The position numbers and the translations under genes were made by a program. From Vibrionales bacterium SWAT-3 (GTDB lineage: Bacteria > Pseudomonadota > Gammaproteobacteria > Enterobacterales > Vibrionaceae), in the NCBI GenBank assembly GCA_000169995.1, contig AAZW01000051.1, positions 1 to 36,837 of the forward strand: a stretch of 36,837 bases of DNA. The letters run 5' to 3'. This document shows positions 17,125 to 25,825 of this stretch, piece by piece. The first letter of the stretch is position 1, and every line of letters begins with the position of its first letter. Under the pieces are notes generated by a model. That model made no database searches. It saw only the letters and a list, made by a program, of their open reading frames with translations, and was not told the origin of the DNA.

Positions 17125-19558
17125 GGCGCTACTCGGTCACTATCGACGTTACCCTCTACAAATTATCTTGGTATGGCTAGGCTTAACACTTGGCGTATCA
17201 CTATTGGTTGGTGTTACTGCTATCAACCAACACGCCAAGCAAAGTTATGCGCATGGCGAAAAACTCTTTTCGAATCCTCTTCCTTACCGTATTCGACCAA
17301 AACACAACGCCAATAAAATTCCGCAAGGTTTTTATATCCAGCTTCGCCGTGAAGGCTTTCAACAGTGTTCTCCTTTTGATCACCATCGTATCACTGATGA
17401 AAACGGCTCAAACTTCATGCTGATTGGTATAGACCCTGTTTCTATGCTTCAGCTGCAGCCGGGGGTAGCGTTAAAAGATCTCAATACTTTAAACCTCATG
17501 AAGCCGCCATACCCAATACTTGTCAGTGATGATCTCGCTGAGCATATGGAGTGGAATAACGGTGATTATATCCATCTTATGGATGGTTCTGAGCTCGGCC
17601 CGTTAATGGTTGATCAAAACAACATCATTGATGGTACGAGGCTGATAGCTGATATCTCGCTACTTAGAATGTTGAAACGCAGTGCTGGACTGTCGGTCAT
17701 TGCCTGTTCAGATATGTCCACTGAGAAGTTTGAACGCCTTAAAAACATTCTACCGAATGGATTGACGATTTCGCGCAGTTCTAAAGCAGAGCTTGAATCT
17801 CTTACTAGCGCTTTCCACTTAAACCTAAAAGCGATGGGAATGCTGTCGTTTGTCGTGGGCTTATTTATTTTCTATCAAGCGATGTCATTGTCTTTTATTC
17901 AGCGTCAGCCGCTGGTGGGGATATTAAGACAAACTGGTGTGTCTGGGTGGCAGCTCACTAAAGCACTATGTTTAGAGTTATTGATTCTGGTTTTACTGAG
18001 CTGGATCTGCGGTAATGTCTTTGGTGTGATGTTGGCTAACCAACTGTTACCTGCTGTATCTTCTAGCCTAGGCGACTTATATGACGCCAATGTTGGCTTA
18101 ACGATTGACTGGAATTGGCGTTGGAGCGGTTACAGCTTGATGATGGCATTGATTGGTGCTTTCTTAGCGTGCGCATGGCCATTGGTTCGCTTACTTAAAT
18201 CTCAGCCTATTCGTTTGTCTTCTCGCTTATCCCTGATGCGTTTTGCGGGCACAGAGTTCACTTGGCAAGCGTTGATTGGTTGTGGCTTCCTAGTTGCCGC
18301 AGTTGCGGTTTATCAAGCACCACAAACCCAAGAGTCAGGTTTTGCAATCATTGCGCTAATGCTGGTGAGTGTGGCTCTGTTTACACCGTTTTTGATGTGG
18401 AAACTGTTTAACAGCCTCTCCTATTCATTACGTTGGGTTCGTGCTCGCTGGTTCTTCGCGGACGCAGCATCAAGCATGAGCTACCGTGGTGTAGCGACTA
18501 TGGCCTTTATGTTGGCGTTAACTGCTAACATTGGCGTTGAAACCATGGTCGGTAGTTTCAGAGACACCACGGACAAGTGGTTGACACAGCGATTAGCCGC
18601 TGACCTCTATATATATCCAACCAACAATGCCGCGGCTCGAATGAGTAACTGGCTGTCGGAACAACCTGAAGTAGATTCTGTATGGTGGCGCTGGGAAAAA
18701 GATGTCGCTTCTCCAGTGGGCAGTATTCAAGTGGTGAGTACTGGACCTTCAGAAGGCGAACTTGAAGCACTGACGATTAAACTCGGCATCCCGAATTACT
18801 GGTATCACTTACACCATTCTAAAGGTGTGTTGATCAGTGAATCCATGTCACTCAAGCTAGGGATTCGCCCAGGCGATTATATTGATCTCTACGATAACTT
18901 AGGTTCTGGCTGGCAGGTCGTTGGTGTGTATTACGATTATGGCAATCCTTATCACCAAGTGATGATGTCCCATAGAAACTGGCTGTATGGTTTTGCTGGT
19001 CGGGGTAATGTCGGACTGGGTGTCATACTAAAAGACGATGTGAATGCTATTGGGCTGAGAAGCAGGCTGGAAAGTGTATTTAGGCTCGGTTCTGAACGCA
19101 TATTCGATAACAACAATATTCATAGCCAGGCAATGCGCGTGTTTGATCGAACCTTCGCCATTGCTGATACCCTTGGAAATATCACCCTTGTGATTGCTGT
19201 ATTTGGTATCTTTTTCGCTACCGTTGCTGGTGAAGTTTCGCGACAAAGGCATATATCGCTGCAACGATGTTTAGGCGTATCGGCGAAAGAGTTGATTCTT
19301 ACCGGTAGTTTACAGCTGTTTGTGTTTGGGCTTATCTCTTCTTTAATCGCGGTTCCTCTTGGCTCAGCGTTGGCGAGTTTGATAGTGGATATCGTCATTA
19401 AGCAGTCTTTTGGGTGGTCACTCGAATTACAAGTTCTCCCGTGGGACTATTTCGGGACATTTGCTTGGGCAATGGCAGCATTGATGATAGCTGGTGCTTT
19501 ACCAGTGATGAGAATGATTCGGAACACACCGATGAAGTCACTGAGGGATGCCCTTTAA
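17105..19558 (+). CDS. FtsX-type ABC permease (AttF/AttG-like, two FtsX domains)
   Basis: An 817-residue membrane protein. It starts at ATG 17105, which has a strong AAGGAGG site eight bases upstream inside the ATPase gene. After an N-terminal helix (IILVWLGLTLGVSLLVGVTAINQHA) comes a periplasmic domain, a first FtsX block of helices (about 255–370, including FVVGLFIFYQAMSLSFIQRQPLVGILRQTGVSGWQL), another periplasmic domain, and a second FtsX block at the end (GNITLVIAVFGIFFATVAGEVSRQRHISLQRCLGVSAKELIL to AGALPVMRMIRNTPMKSLRDAL). Where attF and attG are separate genes elsewhere, here both domains lie in one long protein, as in YbbP. The likely substrate is a lipid or lipophilic molecule; this is inferred from the family only. 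Confidence 0.9.
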   Translation: MLWPVVKALLGHYRRYPLQIILVWLGLTLGVSLLVGVTAINQHAKQSYAHGEKLFSNPLPYRIRPKHNANKIPQGFYIQLRREGFQQCSPFDHHRITDENGSNFMLIGIDPVSMLQLQPGVALKDLNTLNLMKPPYPILVSDDLAEHMEWNNGDYIHLMDGSELGPLMVDQNNIIDGTRLIADISLLRMLKRSAGLSVIACSDMSTEKFERLKNILPNGLTISRSSKAELESLTSAFHLNLKAMGMLSFVVGLFIFYQAMSLSFIQRQPLVGILRQTGVSGWQLTKALCLELLILVLLSWICGNVFGVMLANQLLPAVSSSLGDLYDANVGLTIDWNWRWSGYSLMMALIGAFLACAWPLVRLLKSQPIRLSSRLSLMRFAGTEFTWQALIGCGFLVAAVAVYQAPQTQESGFAIIALMLVSVALFTPFLMWKLFNSLSYSLRWVRARWFFADAASSMSYRGVATMAFMLALTANIGVETMVGSFRDTTDKWLTQRLAADLYIYPTNNAAARMSNWLSEQPEVDSVWWRWEKDVASPVGSIQVVSTGPSEGELEALTIKLGIPNYWYHLHHSKGVLISESMSLKLGIRPGDYIDLYDNLGSGWQVVGVYYDYGNPYHQVMMSHRNWLYGFAGRGNVGLGVILKDDVNAIGLRSRLESVFRLGSERIFDNNNIHSQAMRVFDRTFAIADTLGNITLVIAVFGIFFATVAGEVSRQRHISLQRCLGVSAKELILTGSLQLFVFGLISSLIAVPLGSALASLIVDIVIKQSFGWSLELQVLPWDYFGTFAWAMAALMIAGALPVMRMIRNTPMKSLRDAL

Positions 19559-19559
19559 T

Positions 19560-20696
19560 ATGTTTCTACGCAACAGCTCAACTAAGTTAAGACATCGTTT
19601 TTTGTCTTCGCTACTGTTAATCAGTTTCTTTGGCATCTTTTTGAGTGTTTGGGGCTACTATTCTTATTTTGTCGACCCTGGCGAGAAAGGAGTCAACGAG
19701 ATTAATTCGGTGTTGGTCAGCGAACACTTCAATGTATTTGAACCTGTCTTGCCTGACCGAGGTGTATCACTTCCACGAGACTTCAAGTTCCACCCGGAAT
19801 TTCAGCACGAGTGGTGGCACTATTTTGCGTCTTTGAAAGGGGACGATGGCAAAGAATATTCAGTTCAGTGGAGCTTCTTCCGCATTGCAACGGATGAACG
19901 TGAAACGCCGGGATGGCAGAGCCCACAAGTTTACATTTCGAACGTGGTGATCTCTTCTAAATCCAAAGTGTGGAAAGAGCAGCGAATGGCTCGAGGTGGC
20001 ATTGGCCAAGCGGGAATGACCAGTCGCCCATTTAGAATTTGGATTGATAATTGGAACTGGCGCTCACTGGGGAATACACCGTTTCCTGGTCGTCTACAAG
20101 TACAAACGGATACGTTTGGGCTGCAATTAGATACAGTGGCGAAAGGGCCATATGTACTTAATGGCGATAACGGTTATCAGAAAAAGCATGATTTGCTACC
20201 TGTCGCGTCGTACAACTTTAACGCGCCGTTTTTATCATTGAGTGGTGTACTGAACCTTGATGGCGTAGCTAAGGAAGTAGAAGGCACAGCGTGGGTCCAC
20301 AAAGAGTGGGGCAGTGGCTTACTTGGAGTTGGTCAGCAAGGCTGGGATTGGTTTGTGTTTAACCTTGATGACGGTACAGCACTGAGCATCAACCGCTATC
20401 GCCATAATCAGCAGTTACCCTATGTGTTCGGGACGTTAGCCACTCGTTCTGGCAAGGTTTACCAGTTAACGGAATCGGATATCTCGATTCAGCCTTTGCA
20501 GAACACAACGCTAATGAATGGCAGACGAATGCCGCTTCAGTGGATCATTAACGTCCCTGAGCACGATATTAACCTGACTACACGTATCATACGCCGAGAT
20601 ATGTGGCTGCCATTTGTCATACCTTATTGGGAAGGGCCAATAATGGCTAGCGGCAGCCATGAAGCGACAGGCTTTATGCAGCTCACCGGCTACTAA
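19560..20696 (+). CDS. AttH/CrtC-type lipocalin-like protein
   Basis: A 378-residue protein with an N-terminal membrane anchor or uncleaved signal (FLSSLLLISFFGIFLSVWGYYSYF) and a large exported domain. The motif FHPEFQHEWWHYFASLKGDDGKEYSVQWSFFR, later WVHKEWGSGLLGVGQQGWDWFVFNL and the closing GFMQLTGY are hallmarks of the AttH/carotenoid 1,2-hydratase fold, a double lipocalin barrel. The true substrate is unknown; it probably receives or carries the hydrophobic cargo of the ABC transporter. ATG 19548 overlaps the permease gene, but GAGGG at 19543–19547 touches it directly, so ATG 19560 is the more likely start. Confidence 0.88.
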   Translation: MFLRNSSTKLRHRFLSSLLLISFFGIFLSVWGYYSYFVDPGEKGVNEINSVLVSEHFNVFEPVLPDRGVSLPRDFKFHPEFQHEWWHYFASLKGDDGKEYSVQWSFFRIATDERETPGWQSPQVYISNVVISSKSKVWKEQRMARGGIGQAGMTSRPFRIWIDNWNWRSLGNTPFPGRLQVQTDTFGLQLDTVAKGPYVLNGDNGYQKKHDLLPVASYNFNAPFLSLSGVLNLDGVAKEVEGTAWVHKEWGSGLLGVGQQGWDWFVFNLDDGTALSINRYRHNQQLPYVFGTLATRSGKVYQLTESDISIQPLQNTTLMNGRRMPLQWIINVPEHDINLTTRIIRRDMWLPFVIPYWEGPIMASGSHEATGFMQLTGY

Positions 20697-20705
20697 AAAA
20701 CACCT

Positions 20706-20732
20706 AAGGCTATCATTTGATAGCCTTTTTTT
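20706..20732 (+). terminator. Rho-independent terminator of the AttEFGH-like operon
   Basis: A 9-bp stem AAGGCTATC/GATAGCCTT with a four-base loop is followed by a run of T, ten bases after the attH-like stop codon. Confidence 0.9.
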
Positions 20733-20971
20733 ATGTGTCCTAGTTTTGTTAGCACTCAATGAATTGTGCATACAGGTGTGATGTTCTCATCTATACTTAA
20801 TTTATGGTGCATAACAACATTATGGAATATACGACGTATTGTTTAGTATTTGTAGGAAAAACCGAAGTTAAACATCCAAAGAAGTGATTATCTATCGATA
20901 AAGCTTGGATATAAACTCATGGTTATTCTTTGTTATTCGTTTATTTAAATAATAAATATAAGGGCGAAATC

Positions 20972-22135
20972 ATGACCGACGTCATCCGTGACTTCTTTAA
21001 AATGGAATCTGCTGGCGGCATCATCCTAGTTATCGCTGCGGCGATCGCAATGTTTGTAGCAAACTCACCACTGAACGAAATGTACCAGGGCGTCCTGCAC
21101 AGTTACGTTCTCGGTATGTCTGTGTCTCACTGGATCAACGATGGCTTAATGGCTGTCTTCTTCCTTCTAATTGGCTTAGAAGTTAAACGTGAGCTTTTAG
21201 AAGGCGCATTAAAGTCTAAAGAGACTGCTATCTTCCCAGCTATCGCTGCGGTAGGTGGTATGTTGGCTCCTGCACTTATTTACGTGCTATTTAACTCTAG
21301 TAACCCTGAAGCGCTTCAAGGTTGGGCTATCCCGGCTGCAACTGATATCGCATTCGCGTTAGGTATCATGGCACTTCTTGGTAACCGTGTACCGGTAAGT
21401 TTGAAAGTGTTCTTGCTAGCTCTAGCAATTATCGATGACCTAGGTGTTGTTGTTATAATTGCATTGTTCTACTCAGGTGACTTATCAACGCTTGCACTTA
21501 CCGTTGGTTTCATCGCAACAGGTGTGCTGTTCATGCTAAACAACAAGCATGTGACTAAACTGAGCGCTTACCTGATTGTTGGTGCCATTCTGTGGTTCGC
21601 AGTATTGAAGTCTGGTGTTCATGCAACATTGGCGGGTGTAGTAATTGGCTTTGCTATCCCACTGAAAGGCAATAAAGGAGAGCACTCTCCACTGAAACAC
21701 CTAGAGCACGCACTGCACCCATACGTAGCTTTTGCAATTCTGCCAATCTTCGCATTTGCAAACGCAGGTATCTCACTGGAAGGTATCTCAATTTCAAACC
21801 TTACGGGCATGCTACCTCTTGGTATCGCTATGGGTCTATTGGTTGGTAAGCCGCTGGGTATCTTCCTATTCAGCTGGGGCGCTGTGAAAACGGGTGTCGC
21901 TAAGCTACCTGAAGGTGTCAACTTCATGAACATCTTCGCAGTGTCTGTGTTGTGTGGTATCGGCTTTACGATGTCTATCTTTATTTCATCGCTGGCATTT
22001 GGCCCTACAAACGCAGATTTCGATACGCTTGCTCGATTAGGTATCCTGATGGGCTCAACGACTGCAGCTATCTTAGGTTACTTCCTGCTAAGTATTTCTT
22101 TACCGAAAACTAAGCACCAAGAAGTAAAACTTTAA
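20972..22135 (+). CDS. nhaA: Na+/H+ antiporter NhaA
   Basis: A 387-residue, 12-helix inner membrane antiporter that exports Na+ (or Li+) in exchange for two protons and maintains sodium and pH homeostasis. The start MTDVIRDFFKMESAGGIILVIAAAIAM is canonical. The ion-binding Asp pair is present in LALAIIDDLGVVVIIALFYS (Asp163/Asp164 of E. coli), and helix 4 has GWAIPAATDIAFALGI. AAGGGCG lies just before ATG 20972; a longer frame from 20930 adds an unsupported leader. The gene stands alone; its terminator is broken by an IS3-family element. Confidence 0.97.
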   Translation: MTDVIRDFFKMESAGGIILVIAAAIAMFVANSPLNEMYQGVLHSYVLGMSVSHWINDGLMAVFFLLIGLEVKRELLEGALKSKETAIFPAIAAVGGMLAPALIYVLFNSSNPEALQGWAIPAATDIAFALGIMALLGNRVPVSLKVFLLALAIIDDLGVVVIIALFYSGDLSTLALTVGFIATGVLFMLNNKHVTKLSAYLIVGAILWFAVLKSGVHATLAGVVIGFAIPLKGNKGEHSPLKHLEHALHPYVAFAILPIFAFANAGISLEGISISNLTGMLPLGIAMGLLVGKPLGIFLFSWGAVKTGVAKLPEGVNFMNIFAVSVLCGIGFTMSIFISSLAFGPTNADFDTLARLGILMGSTTAAILGYFLLSISLPKTKHQEVKL

Positions 22136-22243
22136 TCGGTAACTGGCTCGGCTAACCGTCGAGCCAGTTACCAAGGAATAAGCTAACTCTTGAGTAGCAA
22201 CAGCCACTGAACCATTCCCGAGAGCGATGTGGCTACAAATAAC

Positions 22244-22257
22244 AAAAAGCCGCGATA
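22244..22257 (+). terminator. Left arm of the nhaA terminator, interrupted by the IS3-family element
   Basis: AAAAAGCCGCGATA here pairs with TATCGCGGCTTTT beginning at 23693. Without the IS and one ATA copy the two make a strong hairpin (AAAAGCCGCGATAGG, loop CAAT, CCTATCGCGGCTTTT) followed by T-rich sequence. The IS now separates the arms by 1.4 kb. Confidence 0.85.
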
Positions 22258-22303
22258 TGAACTGACCCCCAATAGTTGGACACCAATTATTGGGGGTCTT
22301 TTT

Positions 22304-22813
22304 ATGTCCAAATATAACCGAGAGCTAAAATGTATCATTGCTAAGCAATACTTAGATGGCACATCATCTCTCTACTTAGCAAAACAATATTCAATTTCTT
22401 CAAGACAGATACGGTATTGGGCTCAAGTCTTTGCCATCCATGGTGCTAACTCATTTTTACCAACTAAGCATGCTGCTACTGCTCAGGAAAAACGAAAAGC
22501 ATTGAATTTAATGTGGACGAATGATTGGTCTCTCACGCACACTAGCGCAATATTAAACCTCTCATCCCCTGGGATACTCTCTGTCTGGCTCAAAAGATTT
22601 AATGAGCTCGGTATCAAAGGGCTCAAAATGCGCCAGAAAGGAAGACCTCCAATGAAACAGCACCCTCAACGTACCACTAAGCCTGATGATGAAATGACGC
22701 TTGAGGAGCTAAAAGAGGAGTTGCTCTACTTGCGAACCGAGAATGCCGTTCTAAAAAAGTTGGAAGAGTTGGAGCAGGAAAAAAACCGTCGAACAAAGAA
22801 AAAGCGGTCATAG
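22304..22813 (+). CDS. IS3-family transposase OrfA (helix-turn-helix protein)
   Basis: A 169-residue protein starting MSKYNRELKCIIAKQYLDG. It has two helix-turn-helix segments (SSLYLAKQYSISSRQIRYW and LTHTSAILNLSSPGILSVWLKRF) and a C-terminal leucine-zipper coiled coil (LEELKEELLYLRTENAVLKKLEELEQEK), as in IS150 OrfA. It binds the IS ends. Near its end two in-phase -1 slippery heptamers, A AAA AAG (22753–22759) and A AAA AAC (22780–22786), allow ribosomes to shift into orfB. I chose ATG 22304 because the family begins there; the frame is open further upstream, beyond the IS end. Confidence 0.9.
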   Translation: MSKYNRELKCIIAKQYLDGTSSLYLAKQYSISSRQIRYWAQVFAIHGANSFLPTKHAATAQEKRKALNLMWTNDWSLTHTSAILNLSSPGILSVWLKRFNELGIKGLKMRQKGRPPMKQHPQRTTKPDDEMTLEELKEELLYLRTENAVLKKLEELEQEKNRRTKKKRS

Positions 22814-23652
22814 CTCTAACTCTTAAAGGCAAGTACCCGTTAAAGCACTTACTGCACACTCTACAGCTGGCAAAAAGTGTCTTTTATTATCAAGTTCAAA
22901 CGAGCAAGCGCCCAAATAGCTACGAACGTGAGCTGCGGTTGATAAAGTCAATTTATCATGAACATAAGGGACGATACGGCTACCGCCGTATTCACTTGGA
23001 ACTAAAAAATCGGGGGTTCGTGCTTAATCACAAAACGGTTCAAAGGCTTATGGCTCAGCTCAACCTTAAATCGACGGTCAGGATTAAAAAGTATCGTTCA
23101 TACCGAGGAGAGTCCGGAACAGCTGCTCCCAACGTGCTTGAAAGAGATTTTAGTGCGACTCAACCCGATGAAAAATGGGTAACTGATGTCACGGAGTTTA
23201 AAGTCAAAGAGCAGAAAGTATACTTATCTCCCGTTGTCGACTTGTTTACTCAGGAGGTGGTTGCTTATAGAGTGGCCAAGAATGCCTGCTTGCCGCTTGT
23301 CACGGATATGCTAACGGAGGCTATATCAACGCTTAAACCCAACTCAAAGCCAATTATACATAGCGACCAAGGTTGGCAATATCGTCATCGACAGTATCAG
23401 AAAAAGGTAGCGGAGAGTGGGTTAACGCAAAGCATGTCGAGAAAAGGTAACTGCTTGGATAATGCTGTTGCTGAAAATTTTTTTGCTTTACTCAAAACAG
23501 AGATGTATCACAACCAAAGCTTTGAAGATGCAGATGCTCTGATAGCGCAAATCAAAGAGTATATCGAGTACTACAATACCAAACGTATAAAAGTGAAACT
23601 AAAAGGCCTGACTCCGATAGAATATCGAACTCAGGCCTTGAAAGCCGCTTAA
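22786..23652 (+). CDS. IS3-family transposase OrfB (catalytic part, made by -1 frameshift)
   Basis: This frame, -1 relative to orfA, holds the rve-type DDE integrase core. The N-terminal HTH_21-like region is YHEHKGRYGYRRIHLELKNRG. The catalytic residues are Asp in WVTDVTEF, Asp in IIHSDQGWQY and Glu in NAVAENFFALLKTE, with the usual 35-residue spacing between the last two. It has no good independent start near the overlap and is presumably made as an OrfAB fusion. The start given is the first codon after the second slippery site; the true fusion point could be the first site. Confidence 0.88.
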   Translation, partial: PSNKEKAVIALTLKGKYPLKHLLHTLQLAKSVFYYQVQTSKRPNSYERELRLIKSIYHEHKGRYGYRRIHLELKNRGFVLNHKTVQRLMAQLNLKSTVRIKKYRSYRGESGTAAPNVLERDFSATQPDEKWVTDVTEFKVKEQKVYLSPVVDLFTQEVVAYRVAKNACLPLVTDMLTEAISTLKPNSKPIIHSDQGWQYRHRQYQKKVAESGLTQSMSRKGNCLDNAVAENFFALLKTEMYHNQSFEDADALIAQIKEYIEYYNTKRIKVKLKGLTPIEYRTQALKAA

Positions 23653-23766
23653 CAGAAATGTCCAACTTTACGGGGTCACTTCAATAGGCAATCCTATCGC
23701 GGCTTTTCTCTTTTTATGCTTGTCTTAGCAGTTTATCTTTTCGCTCTATAACAATCGAGTCTTTGT

Positions 23767-24375
23767 CTATTTTTCAAGTGTGGTGAAAATAGTCCACTCC
23801 TCAACGATTTGTTCGCTTAATCCAACCACGGTTGCGGTTACTCTGCGGTTCAAAGCGTGTGATGTTGCATCGTCACCGTCACTTTCTAAACGATCCTCAC
23901 CGTAACCTACCACTCTAACTCGGCTTGAGTCGATACCGTTGTATAGCAACTCATCTTCGACGTTGTGAGCGCGTTTCTTTGAGAGCTCTAAGTTGTATTC
24001 GCTAGAACCAACTTTACTTGCGTAGCCTTGGATCTCAATGGAAGCACTTTGGTAGGTTTCCAAAAATTCAGCCATGGTGGTTATCTGGTCTGAAAAAATC
24101 GGGTTTACTTCGTATGAGTCGTTGGCAAATAGTATATTGAGTTGTCTAACTTCTTCCGCGCGTATGATTTCTCCACAACCTTCGTTGTCGACTAGTGACG
24201 CTGGAGGTGTTGCAGGGCAGGTGTCTCTCGCATTAACAACACCGTCTTTGTCATCGTCTTGTAGATCGGATATTTGCTCGGCTTCGGGTGTCTCAATATA
24301 TTCCTCTTCTTGTTGGCTAGAACAAGCGAGTAGGGACATTGTTAGTGCAGGAAGCAGTAAGTAGGTTATCTTCAT
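23767..24375 (-). CDS. OmpA-family outer membrane lipoprotein
   Basis: A 202-residue protein with a lipoprotein signal ending in LLAC (acylated Cys18) followed by Ser, a combination that favours the outer membrane. A short acidic thrombospondin-type-3-like calcium segment (DDDKDGVVNARDTCPATPP) is followed by a peptidoglycan-binding OmpA domain from about residue 85 (LFANDSYEVNP...IEIQGYASKVGSSEYNLELSKKRAHNV...VVGYGEDRL...NRRVTATV). ATG 24375 lies two bases after the stop codon of the TolC-like gene, so the two form an operon. In Shewanella and Pseudomonas adhesin loci an OmpA lipoprotein also sits next to the TolC-like gene, pointing to a role with the adhesin at 26872. Confidence 0.9.
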   Translation of the reverse strand: MKITYLLLPALTMSLLACSSQQEEEYIETPEAEQISDLQDDDKDGVVNARDTCPATPPASLVDNEGCGEIIRAEEVRQLNILFANDSYEVNPIFSDQITTMAEFLETYQSASIEIQGYASKVGSSEYNLELSKKRAHNVEDELLYNGIDSSRVRVVGYGEDRLESDGDDATSHALNRRVTATVVGLSEQIVEEWTIFTTLEK

Positions 24376-24377
24376 GA

Positions 24378-25685
24378 TCAATACTCCACAGCCGTTGTCC
24401 ACTCATCTGGAATATCAACCAGCAGAGCGTTCAATAAAGAACCTGTCGCATTCATTACTCGATACTTAGCATATTGTTCAGCGTAATGGGCATCTAAGTA
24501 ATCTTTTCGAGCTTCAAACAATTCATTCTCAGTGTTTAGTAAGTCAAGAAGAGTACGTTTACCTATTCGGTACTGTTTGCCATAAGCGATAACCGTTTCT
24601 GATGCTGAATCCACATGGTCAGATAAGAAGTTCTTTTGTTGTAGTGTTAAGTCTAATGCACTCCAAGATAGACGAAGCCCTTCTTCTACTTGGCGATAAG
24701 CTCTGTCTCTCAAGTCTTTTGCTTTATTCAGTTGGTAAGCGGCGGCTTCCGAGTTCGCGCTGTCTGTGCCACCGTTGTACAGGTTGTATCGCATTCTCAG
24801 CATCGCCAATGTTTCTTGGCTAGAACCTTCGTCACCGCCAGCGTCATCACGCCACGATTGCGATGCCTCAATGGAGAATGTTGGGTAATTCACACCTTTT
24901 GATTGCTTGTATTGGAAGTGTGCTGAATCGACATCCGCGTTGGCGACTTTGATAACCGGGTGTTGGTCTAGCGCATCAACCAGTGCATCCGACAGTGACA
25001 GTGGGATCATTGAAATATCGGCTCTTGGGTAAACCAAGCCGAGTGGCTCTTGACCCACGATTCTTCTAAATTGGGTGTGCGTATCAATAAGGTTGTTTTG
25101 TGCAGCAAGTAAGTTGCCGTGAGCTTTTGCGATCCTTGCTTCTACTTGTGATACGTCTGCTGTTGAGCCGATACCTGAGTTTGCTCGTTTTTTGATGTCT
25201 TTGTAAATTTTCTTGTGTATAGCAAGGTTACTCTCAGACAAGGCTAATACCTCAGTCGCTTTTACCGCGTCTAGGTAAACCTGTGTAACTTCAAGCGCTT
25301 TGTCTTCAGCATCTGCTAATAGCTGTAACCGGACCGATTCGGCTTCTGCAGCAGTACGATCCATATCGTAGAGCGTCGCTGAACCATCCCACAACAATTG
25401 GGTGAGGGAAATCGTTGCTTCTTTTCTCGTGAGGTCGGTATCTGGGCCATTGTTTGGTGCAGGGTTTATGCCTTCATAGCCAATACCGGCATCAAGATCG
25501 ATGCTTGGTCTGTATGCTCCACCAGAGGCGTCGTTACGCTTTCTAACACTCTCAAACTCATTAAATATGCTTTTTATCTCGGGGTTGGTTGCCAACGTAA
25601 TAGCGACAGCCTGTTCCAGAGTTTGAGCGGCGAGCGGTGTGGTGACTACTAAGCAACACATCATGGATAATTTGAACAATTTCAA
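24378..25685 (-). CDS. TolC-family outer membrane channel (LapE/AggA-like)
   Basis: A 435-residue outer membrane efflux protein. The signal peptide (MKLFKLSMMCCLVVTTPLAAQ) is followed by TLEQAVAITLATNPEIKSIFNE, two OEP repeats with long coiled coils, and a C-terminal repeat with YGKQYRIGKRTLLDLLNTENELFEARKDYL, typical of AggA/LapE-type type I secretion channels. I start it at the TTG at 25685, because GGAGAG lies five to six bases upstream and a proper signal peptide begins there; an upstream frame to 25850 reads as non-family sequence. It probably exports the LapA-like adhesin encoded divergently, whose ABC and membrane-fusion partners are not in this window. Confidence 0.88.
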   Translation of the reverse strand: MKLFKLSMMCCLVVTTPLAAQTLEQAVAITLATNPEIKSIFNEFESVRKRNDASGGAYRPSIDLDAGIGYEGINPAPNNGPDTDLTRKEATISLTQLLWDGSATLYDMDRTAAEAESVRLQLLADAEDKALEVTQVYLDAVKATEVLALSESNLAIHKKIYKDIKKRANSGIGSTADVSQVEARIAKAHGNLLAAQNNLIDTHTQFRRIVGQEPLGLVYPRADISMIPLSLSDALVDALDQHPVIKVANADVDSAHFQYKQSKGVNYPTFSIEASQSWRDDAGGDEGSSQETLAMLRMRYNLYNGGTDSANSEAAAYQLNKAKDLRDRAYRQVEEGLRLSWSALDLTLQQKNFLSDHVDSASETVIAYGKQYRIGKRTLLDLLNTENELFEARKDYLDAHYAEQYAKYRVMNATGSLLNALLVDIPDEWTTAVEY

Positions 25686-25825
25686 AGTAGCTCTCCTTCT
25701 ACTCTCATTGTCTCCTCTTTTTCTCAACCAATGTTCCCTGTTGAATTGAGAGAAGTGTACTAATCGAAGCTTAGGACATCTGTAAAAAAATGCGAAGTTT
25801 GAAGGCTTATTTTTGTCTGTAAGTA

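Larger units (their letters stand above)
22258..23683 (+). mobile_element. Complete IS3-family (IS150-like) insertion sequence (1426 bp)
   Basis: The ends are TGAACTGACCCCC and, on the complement of the right end, TGAAGTGACCCCG; the match continues to give inverted repeats of about 24 bp including AGTTGGACA. A 3-bp duplication ATA flanks the element (22255–22257 and 23684–23686). It carries the usual two overlapping transposase frames orfA and orfB. The element lies in the same direction as nhaA and looks intact. Confidence 0.92.
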
